Shown piece after piece: positions 1 through 6,346 of a DNA stretch of 8,082 bases; positions within the stretch are counted from its first letter, which is position 1, and every line of letters starts with the position of its first letter. The translations under genes were made by a program, and so were the position numbers. The notes below the pieces were generated by a model. The model saw only the letters and a program-made list of their open reading frames with translations. It made no database searches and was not told where the DNA came from. This stretch comes from Tannerellaceae bacterium (lineage in GTDB: Bacteria > Bacteroidota > Bacteroidia > Bacteroidales > Tannerellaceae). The DNA is taken from assembly GCA_031279915.1 (NCBI GenBank), contig JAITHO010000108.1:1-8082 (forward strand), read 5' to 3'.

Positions 1-716
1 ATTGTGAGATACAGACATTGTATCGCGAAACAAATTTGGGATGCAAAATTGCTGTTTCGGAGGCGATTTCCTGGTTTTTTGACTGTGAGGAATACGGGGT
101 GATTCTGGAAGATGATTGCATGCCGGATCTTTCTTTTTTCCCTTATTGCGAGGAATTGCTTCTTAGATATAAAGACGATGAAAGGGTAGGTCATATCAGT
201 GGGAATTGCTTCTTTCCAAACATTGTAGATAGCAGCTTAAGCTATGATTTCTGCTCTATCACACATATTTGGGGATGGGCTTCATGGCGCAGAGTTTGGC
301 GGAATTATGAGGTTAATTTTCCGTATTGGGCTGAAGCGCTTAAAGACAAATACAAACGGAAATCATTATTTACGAGCTTACGCGAAGAGATTTATTTCTC
401 TTCATTCTTGCCTGATATATTAAATGATAAAATTAACACTTGGGATACTCAATATGTTTTCATGCTTAGGCTTTATCACATGTTATCCATATATCCTAAA
501 ACAAATATGGTTACAAATATTGGTTTGCAATCTGCCGATGCTACTCATACGCTTTCTACACAATCAAAGAGGTTATTTGTTCCGTCAGATACTATGTCTT
601 TCCCATTAAAACATCCACAATATTTACTTTCAAATCTAAGGATTGATTCTATCTCTGCAAAAAATGTTTTTTCCATCAAACGACTACTGCGTTATTGTTT
701 TAAGTTCATCCTTTAA
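1..716 (+). CDS. HlpA-like nucleotide-diphospho-sugar transferase, 5' end outside window
   Basis: This is the C-terminal part of a predicted cytoplasmic glycosyltransferase acting on a nucleotide-sugar donor, probably in surface glycan assembly. The frame is open to the left edge (first full codon at 3, reading CEIQTLYRETNLGC), so the TTG at 18 is not a real start. Visible marks are the GT-A-like acidic motif GVILEDDCMPD (a candidate metal and donor site) and the aromatic segment HIWGWASWRRVWRNYEV. Both recall the HlpA/nucleotide-diphospho-sugar transferase group common in Bacteroidota surface-glycan loci. About 237 residues are visible; I expect some 60-80 N-terminal residues to be missing. 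Codons are AT-rich compared with genes after position 2150. The next gene begins 12 bp downstream, suggesting co-transcription. The family assignment is by remembered motifs; donor and acceptor are unknown. Confidence 0.8.
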   Translation, partial: CEIQTLYRETNLGCKIAVSEAISWFFDCEEYGVILEDDCMPDLSFFPYCEELLLRYKDDERVGHISGNCFFPNIVDSSLSYDFCSITHIWGWASWRRVWRNYEVNFPYWAEALKDKYKRKSLFTSLREEIYFSSFLPDILNDKINTWDTQYVFMLRLYHMLSIYPKTNMVTNIGLQSADATHTLSTQSKRLFVPSDTMSFPLKHPQYLLSNLRIDSISAKNVFSIKRLLRYCFKFIL

Positions 717-728
717 ATTATAGCATTT

Positions 729-1547
729 ATGGAAGATCAAGCAGTTTGTAAGATATGCGGAAGTCATAGTAATTATGTTTTCAGCACAAATATTTTGGGC
801 AAATACTGTATCGCATATTATAAATGTTCGGTATGTGATTTCTTGCAAACCGAAAATGCTTATTGGCTGAAAGAAGCATACAGTAACGCGATAGCGCACT
901 CTGATATCGGATACGTATCGCGTAATTTAATGTATCGTACGATAGTATCTTTTATTATCAAAAGTAAGTTCGATCGTAAAGCACAATTTCTTGATTATGG
1001 TGGTGGCTACGGTTTGTTTGTTCGTCTTATGAGAGACGTTGGATTTGATTTCTACCGGCAAGACCTCTATTGCGAAAATCTTTTTGCACAACACTTTGAT
1101 TTGATAGATAAAACCGGACTTTCAAACGATTTTGCATTGCTTACAGCCTTCGAAGTTTTTGAGCACTTTGACGCACCAATGCGCGAAGTAGAACAAATGT
1201 TGCAACATTCCAGATCGATATTATTTAGTACGGATCTGCTACCTGATAACTTGAATAACCCGGCGGAGTGGTGGTATTTATCTCCGGAAACTGGACAACA
1301 TATTGCTTTTTATTCCGAAAAATCTTTGAGGTTTATTGCAGACAAATTAGGTCTTAATTTGTATACCGATAAGAAGAATCTTCATCTGCTTACAGATAAA
1401 AAAATGAATGCACATTTCATTCAGTACGTTTCCTTGTATTTCCGGATTATCTTCAGACTAAGCGCTAAATATTTTGATAATAAAAAATCTCTTATCAAAG
1501 CGGATGTAGAGTATATCAAACAATGCAACTGCGCAGAACTGAAATGA
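729..1547 (+). CDS. Class I SAM-dependent methyltransferase with N-terminal zinc ribbon
   Basis: This 272-aa protein is a predicted SAM-dependent methyltransferase, probably modifying a sugar or glycan intermediate. Residues 7-36 carry C7xxC10 and C33xxC36, a likely zinc ribbon as in sugar C-methyltransferase-like proteins. The Rossmann SAM-binding motif is LDYGGGYG at 88-95, followed by the post-motif FEVFEH (141-146), with E145/H146 as often seen in the Methyltransf_11/23 group. A WWYLSPETGQHIAFYS segment (181-196) is typical of this subgroup. It is much shorter than classical NDP-sugar C-methyltransferases (about 400 aa) and seems to lack their C-terminal domain, so an O-methyltransferase role is equally possible. 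The ATG at 729 follows an AT-rich leader with no clear Shine-Dalgarno sequence. The stop overlaps the next start (ATGA, 1544-1547), implying translational coupling. Confidence 0.82.
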   Translation: MEDQAVCKICGSHSNYVFSTNILGKYCIAYYKCSVCDFLQTENAYWLKEAYSNAIAHSDIGYVSRNLMYRTIVSFIIKSKFDRKAQFLDYGGGYGLFVRLMRDVGFDFYRQDLYCENLFAQHFDLIDKTGLSNDFALLTAFEVFEHFDAPMREVEQMLQHSRSILFSTDLLPDNLNNPAEWWYLSPETGQHIAFYSEKSLRFIADKLGLNLYTDKKNLHLLTDKKMNAHFIQYVSLYFRIIFRLSAKYFDNKKSLIKADVEYIKQCNCAELK

Positions 1548-2638
1548 AAATCCTATACGACCACCAAATGTTTTCCTTCCAAAGATTTGGCGGAATTACT
1601 CGATACTTTTGCGACCTTATTGCTAACCTGCCTGATGACTATGAATTCATACTCCCTATCAGATATTCGGAGAATAATCACCTCCAAAAGATAGGAATAA
1701 ACCACGATTCTATCTTTCCACAGCTGCCTTTCCGGATCAAAAGGCAATACTATTATCGGGCGAACAACTGCCTCTCAAAAAAAGCTATATCACAGCATGA
1801 TTTCGACGTCTTTCATCCCACTTATTACGACAATTATTTCCTCAAACGACTTCGCAAGCCTTTTGTGCTCACCGTACACGATTTGACGCACGAAAAGTTC
1901 AATTCTTCTTTTCTTTTCTACGACCGGACTGCGGCGCAAAAAATCCAACTTCTTCAACAAGCGGCGCACATTATCGCCGTTAGCCACAACACGAAAAACG
2001 ACATCGTTGACCTCTGCAATATTGCTCCCGACAAAGTTTCTGTTGTTCATCACGGATATCAGCAGATTCAAACTCCCGCTCCACAACTTTTCAGCAACTA
2101 TATATTATATGTGGGAGAACGCAGGGGTTACAAGAATTTCCTTCCTTTCCTTAGGGCCATCAGCCCGTTGCTGCGTGCAAAGCCTGAACTTAAGCTTGTT
2201 TGCACCGGCAGGCCTTTTGATAAGCAGGAAGCGGCGGCCTTTGCCGGCATGCGCGTCGAGCGGCAGATCGTCCAGATCTTCGCCTCTGATGCTGAGCTTG
2301 CATCGCTTTACAGGCATGCCCGCCTCTTTGCGTATCCGTCGCTGTACGAAGGCTTCGGAATCCCCATCCTCGAATCTTTTCACAACAATTGCCCCGTGGC
2401 TCTCAGCCGCGCGAGTTGCTTTCCGGAAATTGCCGCCGAGGCTGCTTTATACTTTGATCCGCTTGAGGCGGATTCGATTTGCGAATGTATCGGCAAAATT
2501 CTCGACAATGATTCTCTGGCGAACGAACTTCGTTCGAAGGGACAGGAACGCTTGAAGCTTTTCTCCATTAATAAAATGGTTCGCGAAACTTGCAGGGTGT
2601 ACGACATTATTTCGTCAACTGGCGTGCTTGACGCTTAG
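1544..2638 (+). CDS. GT4-type (GT-B fold) glycosyltransferase
   Basis: This 364-aa protein is a predicted cytoplasmic retaining glycosyltransferase of the GT-B fold, adding a sugar to a lipid-linked glycan. The N-terminal acceptor domain has FGGITRY (15-21), the central VLTVHDLTHE (108-117) and IIAVSHNTKNDI (143-154). The C-terminal donor domain starts near YILYVGERRGYKN (186-198) and has PSLYEGFGIPILES (265-278), with the E269-x7-E277 motif of GT4 enzymes. I chose ATG 1544 over the in-frame ATG 1523 because it begins at the conserved MKILYDHQ and gives the 4-bp ATGA overlap with the methyltransferase gene; 1523 only adds MQLRRTE. Composition changes inside the gene: sampled 60-bp blocks are about 40% GC at 1741-1800, 42% at 2101-2160, 55% at 2161-2220 and 63% at 2221-2280. 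Substrates cannot be named. Confidence 0.9.
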   Translation: MKILYDHQMFSFQRFGGITRYFCDLIANLPDDYEFILPIRYSENNHLQKIGINHDSIFPQLPFRIKRQYYYRANNCLSKKAISQHDFDVFHPTYYDNYFLKRLRKPFVLTVHDLTHEKFNSSFLFYDRTAAQKIQLLQQAAHIIAVSHNTKNDIVDLCNIAPDKVSVVHHGYQQIQTPAPQLFSNYILYVGERRGYKNFLPFLRAISPLLRAKPELKLVCTGRPFDKQEAAAFAGMRVERQIVQIFASDAELASLYRHARLFAYPSLYEGFGIPILESFHNNCPVALSRASCFPEIAAEAALYFDPLEADSICECIGKILDNDSLANELRSKGQERLKLFSINKMVRETCRVYDIISSTGVLDA

Positions 2639-2661
2639 ATCCAATGCTTCGCAAGTTCGAT

Positions 2662-2727
2662 TAGGCTGCAAATGGATTATTCGGGAGCTAAATGTTTTAA
2701 AACTTAGCTCCAATTTTTTTCAGCATC
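2662..2727. repeat. Degenerate copies of the TAGGCTGC...GGAGCTA repeat, one direct and one inverted
   Basis: At 2662-2690 the sequence starts TAGGCTGC and ends GGAGCTA with similar spacing to the tandem copies at 8007-8082; the middle has diverged and is one base longer. At 2704-2727 the reverse complement reads GCTGAAAAAAATTGGAGCTA, close to the 8007 copy. The two copies face each other and their GGAGCTAA/TTAGCTCC ends form the terminator stem. Homology is inferred by eye from the shared ends and the A-rich middle, so it is moderately supported only. Confidence 0.5.
2684..2720 (+). terminator. Probable rho-independent terminator after the GT4 gene
   Basis: A perfect 8-bp stem GGAGCTAA (2684-2691) / TTAGCTCC (2704-2711) encloses a 12-base loop and is followed after AA by seven T (2714-2720). 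It lies 46 bp past the GT4 stop codon, where transcription of block 1 would be expected to end. The stem has only four G-C pairs and the loop is long, so strength is uncertain. The loop itself contains the palindrome GTTTTAAAAC. Confidence 0.6.
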
Positions 2728-2836
2728 CGAAACGAATCACTTTCGATTTTTTCCTGCAATTGTAGGGACAAAACACATCGGTATTTTAGCTCTATTTTTC
2801 CCAGGTTCATAAAATATCACGATGTTAGAAAAATAA

Positions 2837-2869
2837 GTCATTCCCGCGAAGGCGGGAATCTCCGATCGA
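2837..2869 (+). repeat. Left 33-bp inverted repeat with REP-like palindrome
   Basis: This is the exact reverse complement of 3283-3315; identity stops on both sides (outside 2837 and inside 2869). It contains the palindrome ATTCCCGC (2840-2847), loop GAAG, GCGGGAAT (2852-2859), then an asymmetric tail CTCCGATCGA that gives the repeat its orientation. The tail includes the 6-bp palindrome CGATCG. Confidence 0.95.
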
Positions 2870-2948
2870 AAAAGGGGACGAATGCAATAGCGTCTTCGCA
2901 ATATTTAATTCTCTCCAAGTAGAACCAAAGTAATACATCACGGATGCG

Positions 2949-3239
2949 ATGAACAAATTCTATGTTTATATATTGGCAAACGCGCATAATACGACCTTAT
3001 ACATAGGCATCACAAATAATTTAGCACGCAGAGTTTATGAACACAAAATGGGCGAAGAGAAAAGCTTTACGAATAAATACAACGTCACAAAGCTTGTATG
3101 GTATGATTGCTTTAAGGACGCTGGCCGCGCAATATCTCGAGAAAAACAGTTGAAGAAGTGGAACAGAACCTGGAAGGAAAGACTTGTCGGCAAAATGAAT
3201 CCAGAGTGGAACGATTTAAGTATAGGGTGGTATGACTGA
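2949..3239 (+). CDS. Small GIY-YIG (URI-type) endonuclease-like protein
   Basis: This 96-aa protein is a stand-alone GIY-YIG nuclease domain, the single-strand-cutting fold shared by UvrC N-termini and homing enzymes such as I-TevI. Visible motifs in order are VYI (6-8, the GIY position), YIG (18-20), N24-L-A-R-R28-V-Y-E-H32 with the catalytic Arg and the His/Tyr three residues later, and R64-E65-K-Q-L-K-K-W with the metal-binding Glu. All expected catalytic positions appear intact, so it is probably active. Length is usual for the small UvrC-like/UPF0213-type family; there is no extra DNA-binding domain. The ATG at 2949 begins the conserved MNKFYVYIL; no strong Shine-Dalgarno is seen. It lies alone between perfect inverted repeats and has no obvious link to glycan synthesis. 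Its cellular role is unknown. Confidence 0.9.
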   Translation: MNKFYVYILANAHNTTLYIGITNNLARRVYEHKMGEEKSFTNKYNVTKLVWYDCFKDAGRAISREKQLKKWNRTWKERLVGKMNPEWNDLSIGWYD

Positions 3240-3282
3240 TGTGGTTCGGAATATGGTTTATATTGTACAGGCAACACTTATG

Positions 3283-3315
3283 TCGATCGGAGATTCCCGC
3301 CTTCGCGGGAATGAC
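3283..3315 (-). repeat. Right 33-bp inverted repeat with REP-like palindrome
   Basis: This is the perfect inverted partner of 2837-2869, starting 43 bp after the GIY-YIG stop codon. The palindrome arms are 3293-3300 and 3305-3312 around a CTTC loop on this strand. The asymmetric tail (TCGATCGGAG) points inward to the gene, so the two copies are mirror images with the nuclease gene between their tails. Confidence 0.95.
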
Positions 3316-3325
3316 CTGTTTTTTT
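3293..3325 (+). terminator. Possible terminator formed by the right repeat hairpin and a T run
   Basis: The hairpin ATTCCCGC-CTTC-GCGGGAAT (3293-3312) is followed by GACCTG and seven T (3319-3325). The six-base gap between stem and T run is longer than ideal. The T run also sits in the loop of a small CCTGT/ACAGG hairpin (3315-3330). It may end the nuclease transcript before the epimerase operon. Confidence 0.4.
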
Positions 3326-3437
3326 ACAGGAATGGCTTTTTGACAACGTCTGTTTTGGAGGCCGGACTATTTTTCGACACGCCTCTACAATAATATATTA
3401 TCATGTCAAAAAATAACTCACTCAAATAAATATCTCT

Positions 3438-4508
3438 ATGTCTGAAACAATTCTTATTGCCGGTGGAGCCGGTTTTGTTGGTTCGAATCTTGCCTGCTGT
3501 TTGAAGGGGAGGTATCCGGACTGTCGTGTTATTGCGCTGGATAATTTGAAGCGGCGGGGCTCGGAGTTGAATCTGCCTTGGCTGCGGGAGATGGGCGTAG
3601 GATTTGTGCATGGCGACGTGCGCAATGTGGAGGATCTGCTGTTCGACGAGCCTCTGCATTTCATTATCGACGCGGCGGCTGAGCCTTCGGTTATGGCCGG
3701 AATGGGCGGATCGTCTGACTATCTTATTCATTCCAACCTGAACGGAACTATTAACCTGCTGAACCTTGCCGTGCGGCACAAGGCTAAGTTCCTTTTCCTG
3801 TCGACCAGCCGGATTTATCCTGTCCGAATGCTGGAGACGCTGGCTTACCATGAGGATGATACGCGATTTGCGCTCGACGATGAGCAGCTGCATCCGGGGG
3901 CTTCGGCTCACGGAATTGCTGAGGACTTTCCGCTCAAGGGGGCTCGATCGCTCTACGGAGCGACCAAGCTGGCATCGGAGCTTATCCTCCAGGAATATCA
4001 GGAGTTTTATGGGCTGCAGGCGGTCGTAAATCGGTGCGGCGTCATCGCTGGGCCGCGGCAGATGGGCAAAATCGATCAGGGAGTGGTGACTCTATGGATG
4101 GCTGCGCATTTCTGGCGCAAGGAGCTTGCCTATATCGGTTACAGGGGATGCGGGAAGCAGGTGCGCGACGCCTTGCACATCCTCGACCTCTTCGATATTA
4201 TAGACTATGAGATGAACAACTTCGACAGCGTTGGCGGCAAAACTTTCAACATTGGAGGCGGCTCTGCGATCAGCTTCTCGCTTCGCGAACTCACTGAGGC
4301 ATGCGAGGTCATTACCGGCAACCGTATTCGCGTTATCCCCAGCCCAAATCCACGTCCGGGCGATATTCCTATCTACATCACCGACTATCGTTACGCTACG
4401 GCTGAAACCGGATGGCGCCCCACTCGCAGCATGACGCAACTGCTCGCCGACTTGTTCGAATGGATCAGAGCTAATGAATCTTCACTCAAAAACATATTAA
4501 CCCAATGA
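3438..4508 (+). CDS. NAD-dependent epimerase/dehydratase, RfbE (CDP-paratose 2-epimerase)-like, paralogue A
   Basis: This 356-aa extended short-chain dehydrogenase probably epimerises or dehydrates a nucleotide sugar in the cytoplasm. The NAD-binding loop is GGAGFVGS (9-16), and D35 in ALDNLKRRG should contact the adenosine ribose, marking NAD preference. The catalytic region has STSRIYP (122-128) and an intact Y173-GAT-K177. [15 protein letters not shown] (35-49), FVHGDVRN (56-63) and GKQVRD (239-244) match remembered positions in CDP-tyvelose/paratose 2-epimerase (RfbE). The STSRIYP segment is where RfbE has STNKVYG, and the insert after it (129-168) is longer, so the substrate may differ. 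The ATG at 3438 starts directly at the fold, after an AT-rich leader without a Shine-Dalgarno sequence. The stop overlaps the next start (ATGA, 4505-4508), suggesting that both paralogues are made together. Confidence 0.88.
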   Translation: MSETILIAGGAGFVGSNLACCLKGRYPDCRVIALDNLKRRGSELNLPWLREMGVGFVHGDVRNVEDLLFDEPLHFIIDAAAEPSVMAGMGGSSDYLIHSNLNGTINLLNLAVRHKAKFLFLSTSRIYPVRMLETLAYHEDDTRFALDDEQLHPGASAHGIAEDFPLKGARSLYGATKLASELILQEYQEFYGLQAVVNRCGVIAGPRQMGKIDQGVVTLWMAAHFWRKELAYIGYRGCGKQVRDALHILDLFDIIDYEMNNFDSVGGKTFNIGGGSAISFSLRELTEACEVITGNRIRVIPSPNPRPGDIPIYITDYRYATAETGWRPTRSMTQLLADLFEWIRANESSLKNILTQ

Positions 4509-5566
4509 AAATAGCGATCATTACCGGCTCGGCCGGATTAATTGGCAGCGAAGCCGTTCGGACTTTTGCTGCAGAGATGGATCTGATTGTAGGTATCGAC
4601 AATAACATGCGAGCCCGATTCTTCGGCGATGAGGCTTCGACCTTATGGAACGAGAAGCTGCTCGAATCATCAGTTCCGAACTATACGCACTATTCGGCCG
4701 ACATTCGCGAGTTCGATGCCATGGAGCGCATCTTCAAGACTTACGGCCATGACATTGCTCTGGTTATCCACGCCGCCGCGCAGCCAAGCCACGACTGGGC
4801 AGCGCGCGAACCGCTTACAGACTTCGGAGTGAATGCCGTGGGTACCTCCAATCTGCTGGAATGTACCCGACTTCATGCGCATCCGCAGTCGGTATTCATC
4901 TTCACGTCAACCAACAAAGTTTATGGCGACGCGCCGAACGAGTTGCCCCTTGTTGAAACCGAAACGCGATGGGAAATCTCTGCCGAGCATCCTTACTTTG
5001 AGAATGGGATTGACGAAAACATGCGCATCGACCAGTCGAAACACTCTCTCTTCGGAGCATCCAAAGTGGCCGCCGATGTTCTTGCGCAGGAATACGGCAG
5101 GTATTTTGGGATGAACGTAGGAGTATTTCGCGGGGGATGCCTCACGGGGCCGTCGCACTCGGGCGCTCAGCTGCACGGATTCCTTTCCTACTTGATGAAG
5201 TGCGCCGTGAGCGGTCGGGAATACACCATCTTTGGCTACAAGGGCAAGCAGGTTCGCGACAATATACACTCCCACGATCTCATACAGATGTTCAGGAGCT
5301 TCTACCAAAATCCGCGGCAGGGCGAGGTTTATAATGCGGGCGGAGGCCGATTCGCCAACTGCTCGATGCTGGAGGCTATTGCCCTCTGCGAAGAAATTGC
5401 CGGCAAGAAGATGAAGTTAGTTTATACGGATACGAACCGCATCGGCGATCATATATGGTACATCTCCGACCTCTCGAAGTTCAAGGCCCACTATCCCCAG
5501 TGGCATTGGCAGTATGATTTGCGACGTACATGCGAGGAGATTTTCGAGGCTATGTCCGAACGATAA
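4505..5566 (+). CDS. NAD-dependent epimerase/dehydratase, RfbE-like, paralogue B lacking the catalytic Tyr
   Basis: This 353-aa extended short-chain dehydrogenase is a paralogue of the preceding gene. The NAD-binding loop is GSAGLIGS (8-15) with D32 after strand 2. [31 protein letters not shown] (split as HAAAQPSHD 89-97 and [10 protein letters not shown] 110-119) and TSTNKVYGD (134-142) closely recall CDP-paratose 2-epimerase, as does [10 protein letters not shown] (247-256). The usual YxxxK is F183-GAS-K187: codon 183 is TTC, so the general acid/base Tyr is replaced by Phe while Lys stays. I recall relatives with the same SLFGASK sequence, which would make this a family trait and not a fresh mutation; that needs an alignment. 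The enzyme may use another acid/base, act only as an oxidoreductase partner, or be a non-catalytic subunit of paralogue A. The gene is intact, with no frameshift. Confidence 0.88.
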   Translation: MKIAIITGSAGLIGSEAVRTFAAEMDLIVGIDNNMRARFFGDEASTLWNEKLLESSVPNYTHYSADIREFDAMERIFKTYGHDIALVIHAAAQPSHDWAAREPLTDFGVNAVGTSNLLECTRLHAHPQSVFIFTSTNKVYGDAPNELPLVETETRWEISAEHPYFENGIDENMRIDQSKHSLFGASKVAADVLAQEYGRYFGMNVGVFRGGCLTGPSHSGAQLHGFLSYLMKCAVSGREYTIFGYKGKQVRDNIHSHDLIQMFRSFYQNPRQGEVYNAGGGRFANCSMLEAIALCEEIAGKKMKLVYTDTNRIGDHIWYISDLSKFKAHYPQWHWQYDLRRTCEEIFEAMSER

Positions 5567-5590
5567 CAATGCCGGCCATTTACTGCATCA

Positions 5591-6328
5591 ATGACCCTCT
5601 CCATAGTCATCCCCGCTTATAACGAAGAAGGCTGCATTGCCGAGACCCTGCGGCATCTGTACGATACGCTCCGGGAGGCCGGCATTGAGCATGAGATCTT
5701 GGTCGTCAACGATAACTCGAAGGATGCAACCGAGGCTATACTCGCGGAGGCCTGCAAGGAATATCCCACGCTGCGCTACGTTACGAACTCAGGGCCGAAC
5801 GGCTTCGGTTATGCCGTAAGGAAAGGGCTGTCGGAGTACCGAGGCGACTGCGTGGCGATTTTCATGGCCGACATGTCCGACGATCCTGCCGATCTGATAG
5901 CTTTTTATAGTCTGATGATCCAGGAGAATTGCGACGCCGTGTTCGGAACCCGATGGAGCGCCGGCGGACGTACCTTCGACTATCCAAAGCACAAGCTCTG
6001 GCTCAATCGGCTGGCAAACCATATCATCCGAATCATGTTCAGAACCCGATACAACGATACCACCAACGCCTTCAAGCTTTACAAGCGTAGCGCCATCGAC
6101 GGACTGCAGCCGCTGCTCTCCCCGCACTTCAATCTCACGGTTGAACTTCCGCTTAAGATCATCATCCGCGGATATTCGTATCGCATCCTCCCAAACAGTT
6201 GGACTAATCGCAAGGCTGGCGAATCGAAGCTCAAGATCCGCGAGATGGGAACGCGCTACTTCTTCATCCTCCTTTATTGCCTCATCGAAAAGTTCTTTTC
6301 GCGGGGCGATTTCAAAAAGAAATGGTAG
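5591..6328 (+). CDS. GT2 glycosyltransferase, DPM1-like (polyprenyl-phosphate sugar synthase type)
   Basis: This 245-aa inverting glycosyltransferase has a single GT-A domain and probably moves a sugar from a nucleotide donor to a polyprenyl phosphate at the inner face of the membrane. Motifs are SIVIPAYNEE (4-13), the donor-binding VVNDNSKDAT (38-47), the DxD-region FMADMSDDP (91-99), GTRWSAGGR (119-127) and TNAFKLYKR (158-166), in the order expected for dolichol-phosphate mannosyltransferase relatives. NRKAGESKLKI (206-216) is the usual RxxGxSK-like stretch. There are no C-terminal transmembrane helices as in GtrB; only a hydrophobic patch at 222-236 could touch the membrane. The start ATG is 24 bp after the epimerase stop and 18 bp separate its stop from the next gene. 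The position between nucleotide-sugar enzymes and a GT-C-like protein supports the carrier-loading role; the sugar is unknown. Confidence 0.88.
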   Translation: MTLSIVIPAYNEEGCIAETLRHLYDTLREAGIEHEILVVNDNSKDATEAILAEACKEYPTLRYVTNSGPNGFGYAVRKGLSEYRGDCVAIFMADMSDDPADLIAFYSLMIQENCDAVFGTRWSAGGRTFDYPKHKLWLNRLANHIIRIMFRTRYNDTTNAFKLYKRSAIDGLQPLLSPHFNLTVELPLKIIIRGYSYRILPNSWTNRKAGESKLKIREMGTRYFFILLYCLIEKFFSRGDFKKKW

Positions 6329-6346
6329 CATTTATTTTCGATTAAG

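Larger units (their letters stand above)
2639..2948. other. Intergenic region with terminator, degenerate repeats and left inverted repeat
   Basis: This 310-bp stretch has no credible coding region. It holds, in order, a direct degenerate copy of the TAGGCTGC...GGAGCTA repeat seen near 8007, an intrinsic-terminator-like hairpin with a T run (2684-2720) whose right arm is an inverted copy of the same repeat, and a weaker inverted match at about 2787-2803 (TAGCTCTATTTTTCCCA). It ends with the left 33-bp inverted repeat of the GIY-YIG unit (2837-2869) and a 79-bp AT-rich leader before the nuclease start. I see no convincing promoter. Confidence 0.6.
2837..3315 (+). mobile_element. Putative inverted-repeat-bounded GIY-YIG element (479 bp)
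   Basis: A single small nuclease gene sits between perfect 33-bp inverted repeats (2837-2869 and 3283-3315), a layout like a minimal mobile unit. Each repeat contains a REP-like 8-bp-stem palindrome. The unit lies between a terminator and the next operon and interrupts no visible gene. I found no target-site duplication: the bases just outside differ (TAGAAAAATAA on the left, CTGTTTTTTTA on the right). There is no transposase or RAYT-type gene, so any mobility would depend on the GIY-YIG protein or act in trans. The boundaries are certain as a repeat structure; calling it mobile is inference. Confidence 0.5.

Noticed and set aside
18..20. TTG as start codon of the first gene
   Set aside because: The frame stays open to the left edge with family-like residues (CEIQT) before it, so the gene is cut by the window and this codon is internal.
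1523..1543. Upstream in-frame ATG for the GT4 gene, adding MQLRRTE
   Set aside because: The conserved N-terminus begins at MKILYDHQ (1544), which also gives the common ATGA stop-start overlap; the extra residues are encoded inside the methyltransferase gene.
2837..3315. Target-site duplication around the GIY-YIG unit
   Set aside because: Bases just outside the two repeats do not match in direct orientation, so no duplication supports a classic transposition event.
3340..3402. Promoter for the epimerase operon: TTGACA at 3340-3345 and the AT palindrome ATAATATATTAT at 3390-3401
   Set aside because: No -10-like or Bacteroidota TAnnTTTG-like element lies at proper distance from the TTGACA; the palindrome is pure A/T and may be chance. 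A promoter probably exists here but cannot be placed.
3324..3911. Long minus-strand open frame over the start of epimerase A
   Set aside because: It lies opposite a clearly conserved epimerase, has no recognisable domain and is rich in Arg, Gln and Ser as expected of a shadow frame.
5789..6331. 180-codon minus-strand open frame opposite the GT2 gene
   Set aside because: It mirrors the conserved GT2 coding sequence and its translation shows no family motif.
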